Below the pieces are notes generated by a model that ran no database searches, was not told the DNA's origin, and saw only the letters and a list, made by a program, of their open reading frames with translations. This document shows, piece by piece, positions 1 through 5,444 of a stretch of 24,707 nucleotides of DNA. The stretch covers positions 1 to 24,707 of the IMG/VR virus record IMGVR_UViG_3300025168_007195. One strand, given 5' to 3'. A program made the position numbers and the translations under genes. The stretch's first letter is position 1; the number at the start of each line of letters is the position of its first letter. Origin of the DNA: a virus.

Positions 1-1220
1 GTTTTGGGTTTTGGAGGCGGTGGAAATTCATATCCGCAATCGGGACAATTTTTTGCCGACAGGTGAACGATAGAATCACATTCCGGGCAAATTTTAACCG
101 GAGCCTCTCCCTCTCCTGATTTTCGCCCCGGATCAATGTTTGTAATAGGTCCGTGCGCTTCAACTACACCAGCAAAATCAAGAACTCGACAATGGTCGGT
201 GTGACTTTTAGGGCGCATTCCACGACCCGCCATTTGAACATATAGGCTTGCGCTTGCGGTTGGCCTTAACATAGCAATCATATCAATATCGGGATGGTCA
301 AATCCGGTAGTCAAAACATTTGCATTCGTTAATCCTCTAATGCGCCCCGCTTTAAAATCAGCAATTATTTCTGCTCGCTCGGCTTTCGGCGTTTCGCCTG
401 TAATCGTTGCCGCGCTAATTCCACGCTCGATTAATTCGTCACGAATATTATAGCTATGCTGCACTCCGACGCAAAAAATTAACCATGATTTGCGGTTTTC
501 ACCTTGAGCAATAATTTCATCCGCGACCGGCCCGTTGATTTCTTTGCGGTCCACGGCATCTTGCAATTCGCTCTCAATGTATTCGCCGCCACGCTTATGA
601 ACGCCATCTGCGGATATTTTTGCTCCTGTAATTTTAGACTGCAACGGTGCCAAATGTTTTTTGTAGATCAATTCTTCAACGCTGGTCGGAGAAATAATTT
701 CTGAAAACAGCGCCGGTTCGTCAGTTATAAGGCCGTGACCCAATCGATACGGCGTTGCCGTTAATCCAATAACACGCAACGCCGGATTGATGTTGGTTAG
801 AGCTTCGATCAAATTCCGATAACCGCCTTCCTGTTTGTGCGAAACAAGGTGACATTCATCAATCAACACCAAATCAAAATGGCCTATCTCGTTTGGGTCT
901 ACGCGTCGAATGGATTGAATGCTGGCAAACGTAATGTCATCAAATCGTTTTGACCCAAGGCCAGCCGAGTAAATGCCAAGCGGTGCTTCCGGCCAATGCT
1001 GGCGCAATTTTTCCGCATTCTGTTCAATCAATTCTTTAACGTGCGTTAGCATTAAAATGCGAGTTTCCGGCCATTGAGTTTTTGCGTCTTGGCATATGGC
1101 CGCAATGATATGGCTCTTGCCTGATCCGGTTGGAAGCTCAATGCACGGATGCCCTTTTTTGCCGCTAGAGAACCATTTATATAATTCATCTATTGTCCGC
1201 TGTTGATAATCGCGAAGCAT
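1..1220 (-). CDS. SF2 DEAD/DEAH-type helicase with C-terminal zinc ribbon (partial)
   Basis: About 406 residues can be read on the minus strand from an ATG at 1220; the gene leaves the window at its C-terminal side. Superfamily 2 motifs appear in order: Walker A PTGSGKS near residues 30-36, DECH box at 121-124, a GLTATPYR motif III, and QMAGRGMR (motif VI) at 329-336. A four-cysteine zinc ribbon follows (CPEC at 378-381, CPDC at 392-395), then a proline-rich tail. The family uses ATP to translocate on or unwind duplex DNA. It is the last visible gene of the leftward early operon, behind a RecB-like nuclease and a Sak4-like ATPase, so a role in phage recombination or replication is inferred. 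Its start lies 1 bp past the preceding stop, with a weak AGGG ahead. The helicase call is firm; the substrate is unknown. Confidence 0.93.
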   Translation of the reverse strand, partial: MLRDYQQRTIDELYKWFSSGKKGHPCIELPTGSGKSHIIAAICQDAKTQWPETRILMLTHVKELIEQNAEKLRQHWPEAPLGIYSAGLGSKRFDDITFASIQSIRRVDPNEIGHFDLVLIDECHLVSHKQEGGYRNLIEALTNINPALRVIGLTATPYRLGHGLITDEPALFSEIISPTSVEELIYKKHLAPLQSKITGAKISADGVHKRGGEYIESELQDAVDRKEINGPVADEIIAQGENRKSWLIFCVGVQHSYNIRDELIERGISAATITGETPKAERAEIIADFKAGRIRGLTNANVLTTGFDHPDIDMIAMLRPTASASLYVQMAGRGMRPKSHTDHCRVLDFAGVVEAHGPITNIDPGRKSGEGEAPVKICPECDSIVHLSAKNCPDCGYEFPPPPKPK

Positions 1221-1221
1221 T

Positions 1222-1488
1222 TTAAAGCCCTGCCTTTTTTATCAAAATGGAAAAATTCATTGGTCCGTCTTTTTTCTGCGCCATTAAAAATTTACCAGAT
1301 TCAACATGCTTGCGAACAATTTCAAGAGATATTTTGCTATTTTCTGTGGCGCGAAAAAAAGCCCCTATGTCTTTTTCCAAATGTTTTGGAGGCTGTAAAT
1401 CGTAAATTCCTAACGGCTCATAATCTCGCGTCACCATCCATTTGTGGCGAGTTGTAATATTTCGCTCTGCAATTTTAATCCATTCCAT
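1222..1488 (-). CDS. Small hypothetical protein, 88 aa
   Basis: I do not recognise this protein. The chosen start is the ATG at 1488 (MEWIKIAER...), inside the last codons of the nuclease gene, with a GAGAGA purine tract just upstream; the reading frame stays open further upstream but there it only shadows the nuclease. The protein is mixed charged and hydrophobic, with no cysteine motif, signal peptide or membrane segment. It has many lysines and aromatics near the N-terminus and ends in ILIKKAGL. It overlaps the nuclease by 14 bp, and its stop is 1 bp before the helicase start, so it is probably translationally coupled to both. Position suggests an accessory factor for the nuclease or helicase; this is inference only. 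Confidence 0.7.
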   Translation of the reverse strand: MEWIKIAERNITTRHKWMVTRDYEPLGIYDLQPPKHLEKDIGAFFRATENSKISLEIVRKHVESGKFLMAQKKDGPMNFSILIKKAGL

Positions 1489-2539
1489 TTGTGTTCTCTC
1501 TAACTTCAACAATGTTTGCGCCGGAAAAGGTTTTTTTGACCTCTTCAACAAGTTCATCTCCACAGGCTTCGCCGCCTGCTATTATTTCTCTGCTGCTGTA
1601 AACGTAGGCGTCACCTTCGCCGTTGCGAATATCTTTGCCGTTAATCTCATAAACAGCCTCATGCGGATCGTTGCTGTCTTTAATAGGCCAAGGCACCATG
1701 TCGGGGTGCAACACATGACTATCGCATCCGGTAATTTGAAAATCACCGGGAATTTTATTTCCTTCACCTCTAGCCCAACGGGCGCACGACCATGTGCCAT
1801 CTTTCTCCGGTGTGCCGTGAGCGCAAGTCCGGCAATTTACGTGTTGCGTTAATTGCTTCGTGTGACAAAAACTATGCGCCGCGCAAAACTTGCACTGATA
1901 CCAACTTGCATCTGTTGATAGCGGTGGCGGAATACGTTCGGATGTTGCTATGCGTTTAGCGCGAGCCAGTGATTTTTCGGCGTGATCTTTGTCATATTTA
2001 ATTCGCTCAATATACAAGCGGTCATCGTCTTTGCAGACCGCTACATACAAAGCTCGGTCAATTTTTGTGCCTAGCATATAGAGTTGCATTTGCGTGTAGT
2101 GCAAAGGCTTTGAATCTTTGACGCCTTTTTTTGTTACATCGTCAAACGATTTGCGAGCGTGTGTTTTAAACTCTGCAATATGGCGTGACTTTTTTGCGCC
2201 CGGAACACCGCGTTCAATAATGCCGTCAACTGATCCGCCAATGTGGCCGCCGAAGTTAATAACTTTTTGACTGTCTCCGGTTTGGTGTATTTCAATTCCA
2301 ATGGCGCGTAGATCGTCAACAATCCAGCTTTCCTCATTGTGGCCGCGTCTGAATAACCTGCGAATGCGACCGGGAAATGTTTCTCGCACTGCCCAACGAA
2401 ATGATAGCCATAGCCAACGCTCGCACGGGTGTCCTGCTATTGAGCCGCCTAAGTGCAAACGCGGTTCGTCTGGCTGGCTCGCGTGGTGTTCGTCAATCAG
2501 ATTGGCAATAGTGTGGTTTGATTCTGGAATTTTAACCAT
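1475..2539 (-). CDS. PD-(D/E)XK (RecB/Cas4-like) nuclease with Fe-S type cysteines
   Basis: 354 aa. The nuclease core shows GGSVDG with D105, EFK at 123-125 (the E-x-K catalytic pair) and QMQLYM at 150-155 (the conserved Gln motif). One cysteine, C39 in HPCERWLWL, plus C216, C219 and C225 match the 1+3 cysteine spacing that holds a 4Fe-4S cluster in Cas4 and AddB nucleases. A second group (C236, C239, C252, and perhaps C274) may bind zinc. The family degrades or trims DNA ends in a metal-dependent way. In this operon, with a Sak4-like ATPase, a DUF669 protein and a helicase, it probably serves as the recombination exonuclease. The ATG at 2539 has no recognisable Shine-Dalgarno; a hairpin with U5 lies directly before it. 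The fold call is firm; the cluster is inferred from cysteine spacing. Confidence 0.88.
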   Translation of the reverse strand: MVKIPESNHTIANLIDEHHASQPDEPRLHLGGSIAGHPCERWLWLSFRWAVRETFPGRIRRLFRRGHNEESWIVDDLRAIGIEIHQTGDSQKVINFGGHIGGSVDGIIERGVPGAKKSRHIAEFKTHARKSFDDVTKKGVKDSKPLHYTQMQLYMLGTKIDRALYVAVCKDDDRLYIERIKYDKDHAEKSLARAKRIATSERIPPPLSTDASWYQCKFCAAHSFCHTKQLTQHVNCRTCAHGTPEKDGTWSCARWARGEGNKIPGDFQITGCDSHVLHPDMVPWPIKDSNDPHEAVYEINGKDIRNGEGDAYVYSSREIIAGGEACGDELVEEVKKTFSGANIVEVRENTNGMD

Positions 2540-2572
2540 AAAAATATGGCCGGAGGTTTTTAGCCCCCGGCC
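2540..2572 (-). terminator. Intra-operon hairpin with U-tract (terminator/attenuator-like)
   Basis: On the minus strand a 9-bp stem (2572-2564 with 2556-2548, one G-U wobble) has a 7-nt CTAAAAA loop and is followed by ATATTTTT. The U-tract ends at the nuclease ATG. It looks like an intrinsic terminator between the DUF669 and nuclease genes. As the next gene continues the operon, partial termination (attenuation) is more likely than a full stop. Confidence 0.6.
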
Positions 2573-2580
2573 ACCCCTTG

Positions 2581-3075
2581 TTATTTAGCTGCCCAAGGTG
2601 GGGCCGCTGACGAATCCGCTGGCGTAGCCGCAACAGTTGCGACTTGTGCAACCGCTGCCGGAGGCGCAGAGCCTTCAATGGCTTTGTAGCCTTTAACCTC
2701 GTTGCCGGGTCCATATTTGGGATCGTCTTTGACAGTCACTTTTACCGACAAATTGCCGCCGATAAGCTGGTCGCTGTCCTCAACCCGTTTTAGTCCGATT
2801 GCGTTCATAATCTGCCGCAAATTTTGATGCGCGATTTCTTCCGCTTTTGGGTTCGGGTTTTTAGTATTAAGGTTTGTCCAAACGACTCGCCCTTGATGCG
2901 TTGGGCCAGTAATGTCAAAACGCAAAGCGATATATTCGCCGGTTCCGGCTTTTGTCGTTCTGACATCTGCGCCAGCAATGTTGACGTTATACCAGCCAGC
3001 AGGCACCGGCGAAAAATCCTGCGTTTCTGCTTCCGGCATATCGTCAATGTCAAAAGTCTGCCCTAAAAATGCCAT
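2581..3075 (-). CDS. DUF669 family phage protein (probable ssDNA-binding/recombination partner)
   Basis: 164 aa. The N-terminal half has the DUF669 pattern: PAGWYNVNI, then TGEYIALRFDITG, then a GRVVWTNLN strand and NLRQIMNAIGL. After about residue 125 comes a low-complexity Ala/Pro/Val tail ending PPWAAK, as in many SSB-like phage proteins. The start is the ATG at 3075, eight bases after AAGGAG; a TTG two codons earlier sits too close to that site. It begins 2 bp after the DUF7173-like gene. DUF669 genes commonly sit beside Sak4/AAA ATPases and RecB-like nucleases in phages. A single-strand-binding role is inferred from that context and the β-rich body with a disordered tail; the family has no established function that I know of. 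Confidence 0.85.
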   Translation of the reverse strand: MAFLGQTFDIDDMPEAETQDFSPVPAGWYNVNIAGADVRTTKAGTGEYIALRFDITGPTHQGRVVWTNLNTKNPNPKAEEIAHQNLRQIMNAIGLKRVEDSDQLIGGNLSVKVTVKDDPKYGPGNEVKGYKAIEGSAPPAAVAQVATVAATPADSSAAPPWAAK

Positions 3076-3077
3076 GT

Positions 3078-3464
3078 TCAAATCTCCTTTGTAATGGCGA
3101 ATGATGCCCGTGAGGGCTTGGTTGTGATACCGCCTAATAGCGGTTCAGTGATCGATTTGTCGGCGCTTTTCCACGCCGACATATTGATCTCTGGCTTCCA
3201 GCGAAAAAGGTTTGCTAAATGCGCTTCAAGACCTTCTTCGGCTGCAATGGCTTGTATTTTTTCACTATCAACTTTCCGCGACATACGGCCCGTAATTTTG
3301 ACTTTGTAACCATTATCGGTGTCGACATTTTCCGTGCCGTCCAAATTCTCTGGAATGCCAATCAGCGACAATAATTTGTCTTCGATTTCGCGGCGGCGCT
3401 CAATTGCCGTTTTCTCCGCCTCTTTTGCGTCAAGCCAATTTTGGCTCAAGTTTTCGATGCTCAT
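3078..3464 (-). CDS. DUF7173-like phage early protein
   Basis: 128 aa. A charged N-terminal helix (NWLDAKEAEKTAIERRREIE) leads to LLSLIGIPENLDGTENV and GYKVKITGRMSRKVD, followed by a helical region with LFRWKPEINMSAWK and ITEPLLGGITTKPSR. This pattern matches a family I recall as DUF7173, found beside RecA-like ATPases in phage early operons; the family name is from memory. It starts with an ATG whose last base begins the ATPase gene's stop region (4-bp ATGA overlap), so the two are probably co-translated. Its function is unknown. Context suggests a helper in recombination or replication. Confidence 0.78.
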   Translation of the reverse strand: MSIENLSQNWLDAKEAEKTAIERRREIEDKLLSLIGIPENLDGTENVDTDNGYKVKITGRMSRKVDSEKIQAIAAEEGLEAHLANLFRWKPEINMSAWKSADKSITEPLLGGITTKPSRASFAITKEI

Positions 3465-4135
3465 TTTGAAGCTCCAATCTTTTTAATAATCCCGCCGAGG
3501 TCCGGCGTTTCCCACTGGCCTAGCTTTCCGCTGCGATCCTTGGCTTGCCATAGGCCATCGCTGTCACACATAAGGGCGCGTTGTGATACGCCTTCGGCAT
3601 CCTTTTCGACTCGTAGGGCCAGCATTAAATCAAAAAAGTAAGGCAAGGATTGACCGGTTTTATTTCCCGGCATGGATGGGGAATATAAAATGCGGCCCAT
3701 CTCATCCTGAGATTTTTCCAATTTTGCAGTCATCAGAACGTGCTTCGGCAAATCGCGAAATGATCTTATGACTTCGGCCATGGTCGTTTGCATCTCGCCA
3801 TACGCCGCTCGCGGGTCTTTGTTAATTTTCTTTTCGTTTCCAAGGCAAACTTCCGCAATCTCGCTGATGCTGTCGATTGCTACGCTGTCAAACGCTTGCG
3901 CTTCTGCGCTGCCGGTGAGCCAACTATAGGCTTCTCGCAAAGCGTCCATGCTGGCGATTTCGATGTACGGCGTGTCTGATTTTGCGATGGAAAGCAGACC
4001 GCCTTCCGCGCTTAGAATGACCGGATTTGGCAAAGTCGGTATGAGCGACGTTTTGCCTGATCCAGCTTGGCCGTAAACTAGCAGCGCGATGCTGCTAGTT
4101 GAAACGGTTGAGGTGTTTTGCAGATTGATTGCCAT
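3461..4135 (-). CDS. Sak4-like RecA-fold ATPase (AAA_24), putative single-strand annealing recombinase
   Basis: 224 aa, the usual size for phage AAA_24/Sak4 proteins. Walker A is GQAGSGKT at 22-29, followed by ILSAEGGLLSI and a Walker B-like VAIDS ending near D88. The middle has the AYGEMQTTMAEVIRSFRDL and HVLMTAKLEK segments typical of the family, and PGNKTGQSLPYFFD lies further on. Sak4 proteins are single-domain RecA relatives that promote strand annealing, usually with an SSB. The start has AAAGGAA five bases upstream. The downstream DUF7173-like gene overlaps by 4 bp, and DUF669 follows. A more general AAA ATPase role cannot be excluded. Confidence 0.88.
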   Translation of the reverse strand: MAINLQNTSTVSTSSIALLVYGQAGSGKTSLIPTLPNPVILSAEGGLLSIAKSDTPYIEIASMDALREAYSWLTGSAEAQAFDSVAIDSISEIAEVCLGNEKKINKDPRAAYGEMQTTMAEVIRSFRDLPKHVLMTAKLEKSQDEMGRILYSPSMPGNKTGQSLPYFFDLMLALRVEKDAEGVSQRALMCDSDGLWQAKDRSGKLGQWETPDLGGIIKKIGASK

Positions 4136-4153
4136 TTTTGTTCCTTTGAAAAT

Positions 4154-4190
4154 ATGGGGGTGCGTTTAAACCCCCCATTTGGATGCACCC
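4154..4190 (-). promoter_or_regulatory. Two mutually exclusive hairpins between the 65-aa gene and the Sak4-like gene
   Basis: One stem pairs ATGGGGG (4154-4160) with CCCCCAT (4172-4178). A second pairs GGGTGC (4158-4163) with GCACCC (4185-4190). They share 4158-4160, so only one can form. In minus-strand RNA the 7-bp stem is followed by AUUUUC, a weak U-tract, and then the AAAGGAA ribosome site of the ATPase gene. This resembles an attenuator or processing site. The pairing is seen directly; function is inferred. Confidence 0.5.
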
Positions 4191-4388
4191 TTAAAGATAA
4201 GTGAAGCTAATTGCTTCCGGGTAGTCGGCTTGTGCATCGGCGATGCTGTCGTAGCTTTCGATTACCGGCACCAACCCGTCCTCGCAGTGCGAGCAATGAT
4301 GCTCTACGTAGCGGTCCACGCTGACGCGAGTTTCGATGGTGCCAATAGAGTCGCATTCAATGCAGGGGAGGTTAATTTTGAAATCCAT
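4191..4388 (-). CDS. 65-aa zinc-ribbon protein, first gene of leftward operon
   Basis: The ATG at 4388 follows AAGGAG by 7 bases. The reading frame is open further upstream, but that part crosses the promoter and encodes low-quality sequence. Two CxxC knuckles (C9/C12 and C32/C35) separated by about 20 residues predict a small zinc ribbon; IECDSIGTIETRV lies between them. The C-terminal part is acidic (DSIADAQADYPE). It is the first gene transcribed from the leftward promoter, so it is probably made immediately after infection. No family is recognised. Small zinc ribbons at this place can bind nucleic acid or host proteins, but that is inference. Confidence 0.75.
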   Translation of the reverse strand: MDFKINLPCIECDSIGTIETRVSVDRYVEHHCSHCEDGLVPVIESYDSIADAQADYPEAISFTYL

Positions 4389-4434
4389 AATCTTTCTCCT
4401 TTTATCGCGGTCGGCCAGTCCGGTTGCGATTTGA

Positions 4435-4472
4435 TGTTTACAACATACATCCATTAACCTATAGTGTAAACA
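4435..4472. promoter_or_regulatory. Overlapping face-to-face early promoters with inverted-repeat operator
   Basis: Rightward promoter: -35 TTTACA (4437-4442), 17-bp spacer, -10 TATAGT (4460-4465). Leftward promoter on the minus strand: -35 TTTACA (4470-4465), 17-bp spacer, -10 TATGTT (4447-4442). Both occupy the same DNA. The inverted pair TGTTTACA (4435-4442) and TGTAAACA (4465-4472) is 30 bp centre to centre, about three helical turns, and covers both -35 boxes. A related TGTAAC lies at 4479-4484. Cro, encoded directly downstream, is the likely binder (inference). RNA polymerase can use only one promoter at a time. Confidence 0.7.
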
Positions 4473-4498
4473 CCTAATTGTAACAAAAGGGAAGAAAA

Positions 4499-4669
4499 AT
4501 GAAAACGACAGAAGCCATTGAATGGTTTGGCAGTCGCAAAAAAATGGCAGATGCGCTAGGCATTTGGCCTCACGCCACATATCGATGGGGCGAAAACCCT
4601 CCGATGTTGCGGCAATTTGAAATTGAGCGTCTTTCCGATAACGAGTTAAAAGCGGAAAATAAAAAATGA
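4499..4669 (+). CDS. cro: Cro-like helix-turn-helix repressor (P22 Cro type)
   Basis: 56 aa, the right size for a phage Cro. It reads MKTTEAIEWFGSRKKMADAL then GIWPHATYRWGENPP, giving the pattern of helix-turn-helix Cro proteins: helix 2 KKMADALG, turn, recognition helix ATYRWG. The C-terminus has QFEIERLSDNEL, like the tail of P22-type Cro. The start is preceded by AGGGAAG, and the stop overlaps the HNH start by 4 bases (ATGA). It is the first gene of the rightward operon and is preceded by the overlapping promoters and TGTTTACA repeats, so autorepression and repression of the leftward operon are likely. No CI partner lies opposite it in this window. Confidence 0.82.
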   Translation: MKTTEAIEWFGSRKKMADALGIWPHATYRWGENPPMLRQFEIERLSDNELKAENKK

Positions 4670-5172
4670 ATTTAGAAAATTTGGAATGGCGACAATCTTT
4701 TATAGCCGATTATGAGGTGTCCAATCAGGGTCATGTGCGATTGCTACGAAACAAAAATAATCTGGTAAAGGGGCGGCTGTTGAAGGGCAATGTTAGCAGC
4801 GCCGGTTATCGACGCTTTAAAATCCGATATAACGGGGAAGTTGTTTACACAACAGCTCACCAAATGGTCGCAACTGCATTCCTGGGGCCATGCCCTCCTG
4901 ATAAGAATCAGGTGGCGCATTGGGACGGCAACCCAAAAAATAACCATGTTAGTAATTTGCGGTGGGCGACTGCGGCGGATAATACGGCTGACAAAATACG
5001 CCACGGCAACCACCGCAAGGGTAATAAAAAGTTTACCGACGACGATATTCGCGGGATTAGAAAGATGCGAAACGACGGCTGTCGTTATGTTGATATCATG
5101 GACAAATACCGCACCACTAAATCAAATATTAGCTCAATCCTATCTGGAGCCACATGGAGTCACGTAAAATGA
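4666..5172 (+). CDS. HNH endonuclease with NUMOD4 domain and C-terminal helix-turn-helix
   Basis: 168 aa. The N-terminal NUMOD4 region (about 7-55) starts EWRQSFIADYEVSNQGHVR. The HNH_3 core has H65 in AHQMVATAFLG, then HWDGNPKNNHVSNLRW with H85, N89 and H94. The C-terminal 45 residues (TDDDIRGIRKMRNDG, YVDIMDKYRTTKSNISSIL) look like a helix-turn-helix that helps target DNA. This is the architecture of phage homing-type endonucleases, which cut DNA and can spread into related genomes. It is joined to cro and to the next gene by ATGA overlaps, so it is integrated in the operon. Nicking at a specific phage site, or self-propagation, is inferred. Confidence 0.88.
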   Translation: MNLENLEWRQSFIADYEVSNQGHVRLLRNKNNLVKGRLLKGNVSSAGYRRFKIRYNGEVVYTTAHQMVATAFLGPCPPDKNQVAHWDGNPKNNHVSNLRWATAADNTADKIRHGNHRKGNKKFTDDDIRGIRKMRNDGCRYVDIMDKYRTTKSNISSILSGATWSHVK

Positions 5173-5444
5173 TCGACCCGATAAAAGACGCAATAAAAGA
5201 TGTTTTAAGCGAGCGAGCTAAAACGCATGGGAGCTTTTCTGACGTGGCCCGCGTAGCGCAAAGCATTAAAGGCGCTATGTATTGCGTAGAGCGGCGCGGC
5301 ACGGTTAGCTATGAAACAAGGGAAAGTTTGGACATGATAGCAAGCAAGATAGCTCGCATTATTTGCGGCAACGAGTTTGAGCCTGACCACTGGCTAGATA
5401 TTGAAGGATACGCCAGACTAGCGAGGGAGAATATAGGTGGCTGA
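5169..5444 (+). CDS. DUF6378-like phage protein
   Basis: 91 aa from the ATG at 5169, which overlaps the HNH stop (ATGA) and has GGAG nine bases upstream; an ATG at 5154 would add five residues. The sequence has ERAKTHGSFSDVARVAQSIK, then SLDMIASKIARIICGN and DHWLDIEGYARLA, matching the DUF6378 pattern of small helical phage proteins, sometimes compared with MazG-like folds. Conserved H, D and E residues could bind metal, but no catalytic function is established. It lies between the HNH nuclease and the primase-helicase, and its stop overlaps the primase start, suggesting a role in nucleotide or DNA metabolism (inference). Confidence 0.78.
   Translation: MIDPIKDAIKDVLSERAKTHGSFSDVARVAQSIKGAMYCVERRGTVSYETRESLDMIASKIARIICGNEFEPDHWLDIEGYARLARENIGG

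Noticed and set aside
1442-1852. Plus-strand frame of 136 codons opposite the nuclease
   Set aside because: The nuclease frame has catalytic motifs; this one is antisense, has no ribosome site and no family pattern.
3076-3081. TTG start for the DUF669 protein two codons upstream
   Set aside because: Only two bases separate it from AAGGAG; ATG 3075 has ideal spacing.
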